The position numbers and the translations under genes were made by a program. A DNA stretch of 18,379 nt. It comes from Candidatus Njordarchaeota archaeon. GTDB taxonomy: Archaea; Thermoproteota; JANJXX01; Panguiarchaeales; Panguiarchaeaceae. The notes beneath the pieces were generated by a model that was not told where the DNA came from, searched no databases, and was given only the letters and a program-made list of their open reading frames with translations. Shown here piece by piece: positions 7,343 through 15,100 of this stretch (position 1 is the stretch's first letter; the number at the start of each line of letters is the position of its first letter). The stretch lies in assembly GCA_029855985.1 (NCBI GenBank), contig JAGSHR010000111.1:1-18379 (forward strand), in the 5' to 3' direction.

Positions 7343-8401
7343 TTATTTTGTTGAGATATGTCCTGGCTTCCCTAGTTCCCCGGTTACCTCAAATTTTCTT
7401 TTTAGTATTATTTCAGCTACCTTTATCGCAGTTAGCGTATGAAGACTTATTTCAGAAGAATAAATTTTCGACTTATCCTCTGCCAGTGCTAGGAATGGAA
7501 TCAAATAATCAGTGTGATTAACGTCAACGGCTCCTCCAGCTTTGATTTGCTTGATCAATTTAAGTGCGGCCTCTTTTCCAACTTTTTCTGCTGGTTTTCC
7601 TTTAGCTCCTAAGCTGTCTGCCGATAAAAGGGCTTTTTCACTAGTCTCGGCCCATAGTACAATTCCAGATCCTGGTCCTAAATGGGGATCCTTGTTTGGA
7701 GGATATGATTCAATTTGTATCTCAATATCATTAAATCCTTCTGTTATTAAGGTTTTTTCAGCCGCTTTAGCCTGTCTAAGCGCTACATGTTTTGGCAGTT
7801 TCACACAATGTGATATTCCTCTTATCTTTTTGATTTTTCCTTGTCTTAGCAATAAAAATGGTTCAATTCGTTTAATGGGCTCAACTTCGAGTATAACTTC
7901 CCCACCCCCCCTAGGATAATGACCTCTCTTAATTAGCTTTACTCTTGTTTTTATCCCATGTGATTCTAAAAAAGGGAAAAAGACGAATCTATATGTGTCT
8001 ATTGGAGGAGCCATGGGAACATCAGTGCCCCCGGTGATTTTTACGATTGCTTTTCTTTTTGCAAATAGTAGAGCAGGTAAGATTGCCTGTATTATTAAAG
8101 TTACACTTCCAGCCGTTCCTGTATTCACTTCGAATTGACCACCATTAATTTCATTGGGTATAAAAGTTACCTCCTTTGATCCCACAAAATCGCCTTTCAC
8201 CTCGGCGTTTGTAATTTTAGTCAATATTCGCAGTGCTGCTAGATGTTGAGGTCTAAGACCAGGATTTTTCCTTTTTGCTCGTATATTCTTTATTATAATG
8301 GGTTGTTTTATTACTGCAGCATAGGCTAATGCTGTCCTAAATATTTGTCCTCCTCCTTCCCCCATTGACCCATCAATATAAATGAACTGTTTCTCGCTCA
8401 A
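7343..8401 (-). CDS. rtcA: RNA 3'-terminal phosphate cyclase
   Basis: RtcA uses ATP to convert an RNA 3'-phosphate to a 2',3'-cyclic phosphate through a covalent enzyme-AMP intermediate, in RNA repair or end processing. The 352 residues match the family. Landmarks are IDGSMGEGGGQIFRT (9-23), NPGLRPQHL (46-54), the nucleotide-contact segment NTGTAGSVTL (93-102), the signature GHYPRGGGEV (160-169), GPGSGIVLW (242-250), and HTLT with the adenylated histidine at H321. The active site looks intact. The start codon is TTG; GGAGGGG on the minus strand (8409-8415) lies seven bases upstream and supports it. An ATG three bases further upstream is out of frame and closes at once. The gene is convergent with the TFB paralogue and divergent from the TFB-core-like gene. 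No rtcB is in view. Confidence 0.95.
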   Translation of the reverse strand: MSEKQFIYIDGSMGEGGGQIFRTALAYAAVIKQPIIIKNIRAKRKNPGLRPQHLAALRILTKITNAEVKGDFVGSKEVTFIPNEINGGQFEVNTGTAGSVTLIIQAILPALLFAKRKAIVKITGGTDVPMAPPIDTYRFVFFPFLESHGIKTRVKLIKRGHYPRGGGEVILEVEPIKRIEPFLLLRQGKIKKIRGISHCVKLPKHVALRQAKAAEKTLITEGFNDIEIQIESYPPNKDPHLGPGSGIVLWAETSEKALLSADSLGAKGKPAEKVGKEAALKLIKQIKAGGAVDVNHTDYLIPFLALAEDKSKIYSSEISLHTLTAIKVAEIILKRKFEVTGELGKPGHISTK

Positions 8402-8408
8402 AACATTG

Positions 8409-8415
8409 CCCCTCC
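8409..8415 (-). promoter_or_regulatory. ribosome binding site fixing the TTG start of rtcA
   Basis: On the minus strand this reads GGAGGGG and ends seven bases before TTG 8401. No in-frame ATG or GTG lies between it and the conserved N-terminus, so it supports the unusual TTG start. Confidence 0.6.
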
Positions 8416-8528
8416 ATTTTTACTTACGTTTGGTCTCTCTACTTCTAACTATTCAATAAATCATTTTTAGATTATCTCCTAGTAGTTCAATTTTTTTATT
8501 AATCGTGTAGTTTTTGTTTATTCTCTCT

Positions 8529-8536
8529 TATATATT
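8529..8536 (+). promoter_or_regulatory. candidate TATA box for the TFB-core-like gene
   Basis: The TATATATT stretch within TCTCTTATATATTC lies about 50 bases upstream of ATG 8582. Transcription starting about 25 bases downstream would leave a leader of about 25 bases holding GTGAT at 8573-8577, a partial ribosome binding site. The rest of the 180-base divergent region (8402-8581) is A+T-rich without another clear motif. Confidence 0.4.
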
Positions 8537-8581
8537 CAATGAAATAAAAACTGTAGTGAAAATAAAAATAATGTGATAAAG

Positions 8582-9355
8582 ATGAATTACGTTAAGATAA
8601 AGAGTGAACGAACTGGCATTGAAAAATACTTTATTAATCCATCATTGAGGAGGATAACGAATACAGAAAAACTGACTCAATTACACATATATCGGATCAA
8701 AAGTTTTATCGAATCAATTATGAGTATCTCAGGTATAGAGTTGCCAAAGAATATAGAAGAGGAGGTGATAAATACCGCTATTGCCTTATTGAGATACAAG
8801 AAGGAAGTAAATGCCACAGTAAATGAAATTGCACTTGCAGCTTTTTGGGTTGTTATAAAAGATAGGGGGGTCTCCAATATTGCCTTAATAAAATTAATTG
8901 ATATTGCGAAAAGTAATTTAAGAAAGAAGATTTCTAGAAAAAACATCTTAAGGGTACTCGCTAGGATAAGACAAAGAATGAATAACTATAACCCGCGTGC
9001 AGAAATTTTAAAACAAGGAACCTTTGTGATAAAAAAACTCATTAAGAACGATAAAGTGCAAAAAAAGTTAGATTCTCTAAAAGATGAAGCTTATAGGGAA
9101 AAATATTTTTTATTGATCCGTAAGGAATTTTTGAACATTGTATTTTCCATTCCACTACATGAGTTTTCAGGTAAATCTAGAGTAGCAGCTGCGACGATAT
9201 TAATCTACCTATCGGATAAACTAGTTGCCCAAAAATTGGGGATAAAACCCATCCTGGCGGCAAAACTTCTTGAGGAAATTACTGGAACTTGTCAATTTAC
9301 GATTTTAAGAAACTATAAGAAATACTCGAGTTTTCAGAAATTAAGGGATAAATAG
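8582..9355 (+). CDS. TFB-core-like protein with two cyclin folds and no zinc ribbon
   Basis: I do not know a named family for this protein. The 257 basic residues line up by eye with the two cyclin repeats of TFB. The first repeat (about 34-133) shows GIELPKNIEEEVINTAIALL, NEIALAAFWVVIKDRGV in the position of the TFB EGVVAAALYAACR helix, and a terminal helix-turn-helix. The second (about 175-250) shows GKSRVAAATILIYLSDKL and ITGTCQFTILRNYKKY, matching the TFB pattern GVTEVTIRNRYKEL. There is no N-terminal ribbon (one cysteine in all, C237) and no B-reader, so it cannot recruit polymerase in the usual way. A basic insert joins the repeats (about 140-175). It could be a regulator competing for TBP or promoter DNA, or a decayed TFB. 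ATG 8582 is preferred to GTG 8573. The ATPase gene begins 35 bases later. Confidence 0.6.
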   Translation: MNYVKIKSERTGIEKYFINPSLRRITNTEKLTQLHIYRIKSFIESIMSISGIELPKNIEEEVINTAIALLRYKKEVNATVNEIALAAFWVVIKDRGVSNIALIKLIDIAKSNLRKKISRKNILRVLARIRQRMNNYNPRAEILKQGTFVIKKLIKNDKVQKKLDSLKDEAYREKYFLLIRKEFLNIVFSIPLHEFSGKSRVAAATILIYLSDKLVAQKLGIKPILAAKLLEEITGTCQFTILRNYKKYSSFQKLRDK

Positions 9356-9390
9356 CGGAGATTTTAATATGATCACGATGGGAAGCCAAA

Positions 9391-10842
9391 ATGGGGATAT
9401 TAGAGGAAAAAGTAATTTTGGATGAATATGAAATTCCCCTGTATAGGATAGAGATACTCTCTGTTGATGACGAACTTTACTATATTGTTCATGAGATGGA
9501 TAGAGGGTTAGAGTTTGAAAAAGCCAATAAATTGCTTAAAAAATTTTTTTCTAGAAGAAACTCTCTAATGTTATCGATTGGGAGTCTAGATGACTTAATT
9601 GATGCTTTGGCCACTCGATTAAGAAAACATGTGGATCTCGGTGGTGAGCGAATCGTTAGAGCAAAAATTTACACATACTTTAGTGGCATTAACAAAATTC
9701 TTCCGTTGCTTCTTGATGATCGCGTTCAAGAGATATATATTAATTCTCCTAATCATAAAGTGTATATCGATCACCAACTTTATGGTAGATTGTTTACTAA
9801 TATTATCCTAATGGATTATGATTTAAGTGCGCTCATGTCCTTTTTTAGACTTTATGGTGGTTTGTTTATAACTGCCGAGAAACCATCTGATAAAATAGAT
9901 TTATTAACTAAGGAATTTGCTATAAGAGTAAGTGTTGACACAAAACCCCTAGTCGAGAATACAACAGTTACTATCCGAAAAATAGTTCAACAAGATGTAA
10001 TATTCCCTCAATTAATAAACCAAAATAATCCATATTGTCTAGTCTTCCTACTTGTACTTGCCTTATTTAGAAGGAATATGTTGATAGTGGGAGAGCCAGG
10101 TTCGGGGAAAACGACACTTGTTTCTTTTATCATTGACTCGTTACCCGAATATTGGAGGATAATATCAATAGAAGATGTTAGAGAAATTAGGGTCTCAAGG
10201 AAAAATTTTTTGAGGTATAGAGTTGCTCCCTTTGAATCTAGGCTAAATGAATATCTTAGCAAGGAATCACAGATACTTCGATTATTGCATAGATCGCCTG
10301 ATTATATTGTTATTGGCGAAGTCCAAGACAAAAATGATGCAGTTGCGCTTATGCACGCTCTTTCTGCGGGGTTAAAGGGAATTGCTACTATGCACTCAAC
10401 GAGTATTCATGAACTTTTTGATAGATTCTATTACACATTCCACATCGATTACTCGAGATTGAATTTGATCGATGTTATTATAATAATGAAAAAGGAGATG
10501 GGTTATGGTGTAAATCGTAGGGCGATTAGTAGTATTTTCATCAATACAAACATGTTTGAAGAAACAGAAATAGATAGTAATAAGAAAATTGTATTTGAAA
10601 GAGATGTTCTTGGCGCCTTGATAAATAACAATAAAAGGATAAGAAACTTTAATTTATTACCCCTAAAAATGTGTGAATCTGTGTTATTTGGAATAATATG
10701 TGGCAAAAATAATTCCGCAGACCTGACCCGCACATTAACAAGTATGCTAAATCATATAAGACAAGTACACCTAGGAAACACAAATTTCAATTTAGATTAT
10801 ATAAGAAGATCAATAAAGTATCTTATTTCGAATTGTAGGTAG
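9391..10842 (+). CDS. type II/IV secretion-family ATPase (GspE/VirB11/TadA-like)
   Basis: Hexameric ATPases of this family power assembly of archaeal pili, archaella or secretion machines at the inner face of the membrane. Of the 483 residues, the N-terminal half includes the usual segment PLLLDDRVQEIYINSPNHK (105-123). The motor domain has Walker A GEPGSGKTT (234-242), an Asp box ISIEDVREI (259-267), Walker B YIVIGEVQD (305-313, E310) and a His box GIATMHSTS (330-338). Family members normally read GE-(V/I/M)-R-(G/D)-x-E after the Walker B strand; here Q312 and N315 replace the arginine and glutamate. The 130-residue tail (from about 355) is poorly conserved to my eye. No TadC/GspF-like membrane protein, pilin or prepilin peptidase is nearby. 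It lies 35 bases after the TFB-core-like gene; ATTTTAATAT at 9361-9370 could be its own TATA box for a leaderless message. Confidence 0.85.
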   Translation: MGILEEKVILDEYEIPLYRIEILSVDDELYYIVHEMDRGLEFEKANKLLKKFFSRRNSLMLSIGSLDDLIDALATRLRKHVDLGGERIVRAKIYTYFSGINKILPLLLDDRVQEIYINSPNHKVYIDHQLYGRLFTNIILMDYDLSALMSFFRLYGGLFITAEKPSDKIDLLTKEFAIRVSVDTKPLVENTTVTIRKIVQQDVIFPQLINQNNPYCLVFLLVLALFRRNMLIVGEPGSGKTTLVSFIIDSLPEYWRIISIEDVREIRVSRKNFLRYRVAPFESRLNEYLSKESQILRLLHRSPDYIVIGEVQDKNDAVALMHALSAGLKGIATMHSTSIHELFDRFYYTFHIDYSRLNLIDVIIIMKKEMGYGVNRRAISSIFINTNMFEETEIDSNKKIVFERDVLGALINNNKRIRNFNLLPLKMCESVLFGIICGKNNSADLTRTLTSMLNHIRQVHLGNTNFNLDYIRRSIKYLISNCR

Positions 10843-10966
10843 CATTTCCTAAGTTTAGACATGGATGTTCAAATCCAACATAATCTTAATAGTCCTAAAA
10901 ATATTTTATTATTTTAAACACAATATCTAATTCTGAAAAAAACCAAATATAGTAAGAGGAATCGAT

Positions 10967-12064
10967 ATGAAGGTAACAATCTCCCTAATCAAGGCAGATG
11001 TGGGTTCATATACAGGTCACTCAAAGGTTCATCCTGCTTTGTTAGAAATTGCTAAGAAAAAATTAGAAGAAGCAAAAAACAATGGTCTGATAATCGACTA
11101 TTACGTCTTCAACGCAGGGGATGACTTGCAACTGTTGATGACTCATACGAAAGGAGTGGATAACTCAGAGATACATGAATTCGCTTGGAATGTATTTAAA
11201 GCGGCAGCAGATAAAGCGAAAGAACTGAAGCTTTATGGGGCTGGACAAGATCTTCTTAAAGACGCTTTTAGTGGTAATGTGAAGGGTATGGGTCCTGGAG
11301 TCGCTGAAATGGAGATTGAAGAGCGCCCCTCTGAACCAATTATCGTATTTGCTGCAGACAAGACAGACCCTGGAGCATTTAACTTCCCTATATTTAGGAT
11401 ATTCGCAGACCCATTTAATACTGCAGGGCTAGTGATTGATCCCAAACTGCACGATGGGTTTAAGTTTGTAATATATGACGTGAAAGAATCGAGGAAGATA
11501 GAACTTTCAGCTCCAGAGGACCTTTATGACATATTAGCGCTAATTGGACATAAATCGCGCTATATAATAAAATATGTTTATTCGAAGAATCCAAACTTAG
11601 GTATAGCAGCTGCAATAAGTACAGAAAAACTCAGTTTAATTGCAGGAAAATACATAGGAAAAGACGACCCAGTAGCAATTGTGAGGGCTCAGAGTGGTTT
11701 CCCCGCTGTTGGAGAAGTCCTTGAAGGTTTTGCCCTAGGACATTTAGTAGCAGGAGGAATGAGAGGTTCTCACCACATGCCCTTAATGCCCGTACCCTTA
11801 AAGTATTCACAATGTACGAGATTTGACGGCCCTCCGAGAATAGTAGCACTAGGCTTCCAATTAAATGAGGGCAAACTAATCGGACCAGAAGACATGTTTG
11901 ATGATCCCGCATTTGATATAACTAGACAAAGAGTCATGCAAATCACTGATTACATGAGAGCACATGGACCATTTGAACCACACAGATTACCAGCCGAAGA
12001 AATGGAGTATACCACACTGCCAGGAGTTTTAAAGAAACTAGAAGATAAGTGGGAGAAAATATAA
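10967..12064 (+). CDS. fbp: bifunctional fructose-1,6-bisphosphate aldolase/phosphatase
   Basis: This is the type V FBPase of archaea and some deep bacteria. One active site condenses dihydroxyacetone phosphate with glyceraldehyde 3-phosphate and then removes the 1-phosphate to give fructose 6-phosphate, making gluconeogenesis unidirectional. The 365 residues match the family. Metal and substrate segments include ISLIKADVGSYTGHS (5-19), NAGDDLQLLMTH (49-60), GMGPGVAEMEIEERPSEP (107-124) and ADKTDPGAFN (130-139). The Schiff-base lysine K232 and the catalytic tyrosine Y229 (KYIGKDDP) fall at the same numbers as in characterised enzymes, as I recall them. GAGGA at 10956-10960 precedes the ATG. 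It is convergent with the HAD phosphatase across a 3-base gap. Its presence suggests gluconeogenic or autotrophic growth at elevated temperature. Confidence 0.96.
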   Translation: MKVTISLIKADVGSYTGHSKVHPALLEIAKKKLEEAKNNGLIIDYYVFNAGDDLQLLMTHTKGVDNSEIHEFAWNVFKAAADKAKELKLYGAGQDLLKDAFSGNVKGMGPGVAEMEIEERPSEPIIVFAADKTDPGAFNFPIFRIFADPFNTAGLVIDPKLHDGFKFVIYDVKESRKIELSAPEDLYDILALIGHKSRYIIKYVYSKNPNLGIAAAISTEKLSLIAGKYIGKDDPVAIVRAQSGFPAVGEVLEGFALGHLVAGGMRGSHHMPLMPVPLKYSQCTRFDGPPRIVALGFQLNEGKLIGPEDMFDDPAFDITRQRVMQITDYMRAHGPFEPHRLPAEEMEYTTLPGVLKKLEDKWEKI

Positions 12065-12067
12065 AAA

Positions 12068-12790
12068 TTACTTTTTCTTTTTTTCTAATAGCATTTTTGC
12101 CATCTCAACGAATCCTTTTCCATAAGACTCATTTGTTACCAAATCTGCATGTTTCTTAACAGTGGCAGGAGCATTATTTACTGCAACGCTTACCCCAGCA
12201 ACCTTAAAGGCAGGCAGATCGTTTTCACCATCACCAATAAATAAGGCTTCACTTGGAGGTATATTAAGCATTTCAAGTGCTTTAATAAGACCACTTCCCT
12301 TATTTAGCCCCTTTGGGGCAATGTGAACAGCGAATCCAGAATCACTTATTTCTAAATTTTCAAAGCCCTCAGATGAGAGAATTTTATGTAACTCCTCGTT
12401 AGTTAGATTTGCGGATTTCTCTGTTCTTCTAAACGCTATGTCAATAAACTTAAAGTTAGACGATTTTGTTAGTTTAAACCCCAAATCTTCCATTATCTTG
12501 ATGAGTTTCTCCTTTTCATTTATAGGTTTCCCTAAGAGAATTGGTTCCCATTTGTAACCAATAACACAACCATTTTCAGCCACAACTGGACCGCTTGTTC
12601 CAATATATTGAGATAAAGTGCTAACCGTGGCGAATGTATGCCCAGTAATCAATATCACTTTAATATCGTTTTTTTCTAATAATCTAATATACGTAATCGC
12701 TTCTAAGTCGATTAAATATTCTCTGTTCGTAAGGGTGCCATCAATATCAGTGGCTACGACTTTAATACCATTAAGATTAACATTGTTCAT
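12068..12790 (-). CDS. HAD-family phosphatase, archaeal phosphoglycolate phosphatase type
   Basis: HAD-superfamily phosphatase with a Cof-type/C2 cap, resembling the archaeal phosphoglycolate phosphatase studied in Thermoplasma. All four HAD motifs are present from the chosen start: DIDGT with the nucleophile D15 and acid/base D17, motif II LITGH (T49), a lysine in LNKGSGL, and GDGENDLPAF. The 240-residue length fits. An upstream in-frame start at 12841 would add 17 residues containing an odd RSAFFGTSICLRC sequence. ATG 12790 instead is preceded by AGGTG on the minus strand (12799-12803) and is preferred. Substrate cannot be read from sequence; 2-phosphoglycolate is the best guess, and a sugar-phosphate phosphatase is the alternative. 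Its start overlaps the likely start of the divergent surface-protein gene. Confidence 0.85.
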   Translation of the reverse strand: MNNVNLNGIKVVATDIDGTLTNREYLIDLEAITYIRLLEKNDIKVILITGHTFATVSTLSQYIGTSGPVVAENGCVIGYKWEPILLGKPINEKEKLIKIMEDLGFKLTKSSNFKFIDIAFRRTEKSANLTNEELHKILSSEGFENLEISDSGFAVHIAPKGLNKGSGLIKALEMLNIPPSEALFIGDGENDLPAFKVAGVSVAVNNAPATVKKHADLVTNESYGKGFVEMAKMLLEKKKK

Positions 12791-15098
12791 AAAATCACAC
12801 CTTAGGCATATTGAAGTTCCAAAGAACGCACTTCTAATCACAATATTATTACTTTTAATAATATTATCCCCCCTGCACGTAACTAACTCAATGAATAACC
12901 AGATAATATCAAACTACTCGGCCTTCAAATTCAACGATGATAACTTGATAACTCTAAAAGGCGTCGCAAATAACTCTTTTATAGGATACTATCTAAGGGG
13001 CATTGATATCGTGAAAATAAATTTTACCTTAACTGACAGCGAAACTGGGGAACCTATCTCAAACGTTAAATTATCCGTTTTTCTCAATATAAGTGAAAGT
13101 GAGTCAATATATGTAGGACAAAACACTACTGACGACTATGGGTATTTCGAATATGAATTTAACGTGCTCACATCATATCCAAGCGGACCGGTAAACATAA
13201 CATCTATTTTTCCTGGAGATGTCAAATCGGGATTACCAGAAATAAAAATAATATACAGTGCCATCTTCTATTCAAGAGTTTCATTATCAATTTTCTTGGA
13301 AAAACAGATTACTCCACTGTTCGAAAAAAATATAACTATACGATCATGGTTAGCATTTGATAATGGCACAATTCTTCATATAAACGGATTGAATTTCACG
13401 TTAAGTATTGAAAACCTAAACACTAGTGACGTGGTTAGAGACTTTATTATTAGTGATGATTCTGGCATAGCGACCTACATTTACAACTATAGTGACACGG
13501 GCGCAGGTCTCTACAACGTCTCTATTTTATTCAACGCGACCGAAAACCATTTCGATTTACCCTATACGGTTTTAGTAACGCAAACTTTATTGAAAAATGG
13601 GTCAATTATTGGAGAACCTATCCTATCATCGTTCCGAACATTCAAAGTAATATTAGCTTCTAAGATCGATTTAGCTTTTGTTAGTGGGAGCAACTTTGTA
13701 ACATCGCTAAATGTTCTGAGGAATGAGACTATACATATTATTGGAAGATATTATAATATACTTGGCAATCCAGAAGGCGGAAAAGAAGTAAGAGTAAGTA
13801 TTTATAAAGGCAACCAACTAGTCTATTCGGAAACACAAAATACAAATAGCACAGGATACTTTACCCTAGAGATTGAAGCAAGTATCATAGCTAATAACTA
13901 TGGTTTAGGCGGCTATAAAGCTAACGCTACAGTGACTGGTGAAAATGTAATAGTTAATGAACTCTCATTACTAATCTACAGTGCAGTTGAAGTATTAATA
14001 ACACAAGACCCTCCTTCATTAATCATGCAAGGCGAAATCTTCACATTATCTGGAAATGTGGTTGACTCAACAACAGGGGACCCACTACCAAATTCAAAGG
14101 TGAAAGTTGTAATACGATATGATAGCACAGAAATAGAATTGGCCAACACATCCACTAACACAGATGGACTTTTTGAATTTACCAATTTAACAATACCCCT
14201 ATCAATAGATTCCCCCTCAATAACCCTTACAGTGATCGCTAGGGGCCCCATACAATTTCTATACTTACCAGATAGGGCTGATTTTGATATTTCGATTTAT
14301 AAGTTCTTCTATCTAACCATGAGAATCAACGAAACAAGCGCACAATGGGCTATTGGAAAGGGATATGTTACACCCATCAACGAACCTACAATAAGTGTAA
14401 AAAGTGGCGATCGACTATTGTTCACGGTAAATATCACTGATAACTATGAGAGACCTGTTTCAATTGATTACACAATAATTATTAATGGGTTAATATGGAA
14501 ACATGGAAAAACAAATAATAGCGGATTAGACAAGTTTATAATTATGATCAATGAGACAACTAGAATCACAATAAGACTATCCGGACTAAGCCCATTAACA
14601 TTTACAATTGAGATTGCTGGAGCGCAAGAACCTTTAGTATCACTTATAGATCCAATAATGGTATTGCTAATAATTCCATTCGTTATCACTGGTGTTGTGA
14701 TTTATAGATATAAAGACAAACTAATGGTCTATATCCCCATTATAAGCGGCACGGTTCATGGGGAGGAAACATTAACAAATCTAATCGATGATATTGAAGT
14801 ATTACTGAAAAACAAAATATATGGAGAAGCAAGTGAAAAAATAATGGCATTACTAAGCCTAATAGCCAAACGTCTTAACCTTGAGGTTAAATCATCGGAT
14901 ACACCGAGGGAACTTCTAAATAAAATCTATCCAAGAATAGAAAAAGATATATACAAGGTACTAGAACAATTAGTCAACATATACGAAATAGTGAGATATG
15001 GAGAGAGAATGCCAGATAACACAACAGTTCAATTGACGCTATCAAATCTCAGGAAACTTGAATTGTTCTCCGAGACGATATATGAATTGGAGGTTTAG
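12783..15098 (+). CDS. large exported Ig-repeat protein with cytoplasmic DUF4129-like tail
   Basis: This is a predicted surface protein of about 771 residues. A basic N-terminus and hydrophobic core (ALLITILLLLIILSPL, about 16-31) form a signal sequence. About 580 extracellular residues follow with repeated beta-sandwich units of the carboxypeptidase-regulatory/Ig-like kind, recognisable by phrases such as TDSETGEPISNVK, TDDYGYFEYEF, VVDSTTGDPLPNSK and NTDGLFEF, and with many N-x-S/T glycosylation sequons. One transmembrane helix (about 625-645, LLIIPFVITGVVIYRYKDK) leads to a 125-residue cytoplasmic helical tail with TPREL and YEIVRYGE, as in DUF4129 proteins. Frame analysis allows extension back to 12618, but that part lies antisense to the phosphatase and lacks a signal sequence at its start; TTG 12783 is my choice and is uncertain. 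The next gene begins two bases after the stop. Confidence 0.7.
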   Translation: MFIKSHLRHIEVPKNALLITILLLLIILSPLHVTNSMNNQIISNYSAFKFNDDNLITLKGVANNSFIGYYLRGIDIVKINFTLTDSETGEPISNVKLSVFLNISESESIYVGQNTTDDYGYFEYEFNVLTSYPSGPVNITSIFPGDVKSGLPEIKIIYSAIFYSRVSLSIFLEKQITPLFEKNITIRSWLAFDNGTILHINGLNFTLSIENLNTSDVVRDFIISDDSGIATYIYNYSDTGAGLYNVSILFNATENHFDLPYTVLVTQTLLKNGSIIGEPILSSFRTFKVILASKIDLAFVSGSNFVTSLNVLRNETIHIIGRYYNILGNPEGGKEVRVSIYKGNQLVYSETQNTNSTGYFTLEIEASIIANNYGLGGYKANATVTGENVIVNELSLLIYSAVEVLITQDPPSLIMQGEIFTLSGNVVDSTTGDPLPNSKVKVVIRYDSTEIELANTSTNTDGLFEFTNLTIPLSIDSPSITLTVIARGPIQFLYLPDRADFDISIYKFFYLTMRINETSAQWAIGKGYVTPINEPTISVKSGDRLLFTVNITDNYERPVSIDYTIIINGLIWKHGKTNNSGLDKFIIMINETTRITIRLSGLSPLTFTIEIAGAQEPLVSLIDPIMVLLIIPFVITGVVIYRYKDKLMVYIPIISGTVHGEETLTNLIDDIEVLLKNKIYGEASEKIMALLSLIAKRLNLEVKSSDTPRELLNKIYPRIEKDIYKVLEQLVNIYEIVRYGERMPDNTTVQLTLSNLRKLELFSETIYELEV

Positions 15099-15100
15099 AA

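Noticed and set aside
7542..7919. Plus-strand frame of 125 codons inside rtcA
   Set aside because: It is antisense to conserved RtcA motifs and has no family signal of its own.
12618..12782. N-terminal extension of the surface protein upstream of 12783
   Set aside because: It would run antisense through the HAD phosphatase motifs, reads as a reverse-strand shadow, and would bury the signal sequence some 70 residues in.
12791..12841. 17-residue extension of the HAD phosphatase
   Set aside because: The HAD motif I already has a normal lead-in from ATG 12790, and AGGTG sits at the right distance before that ATG.
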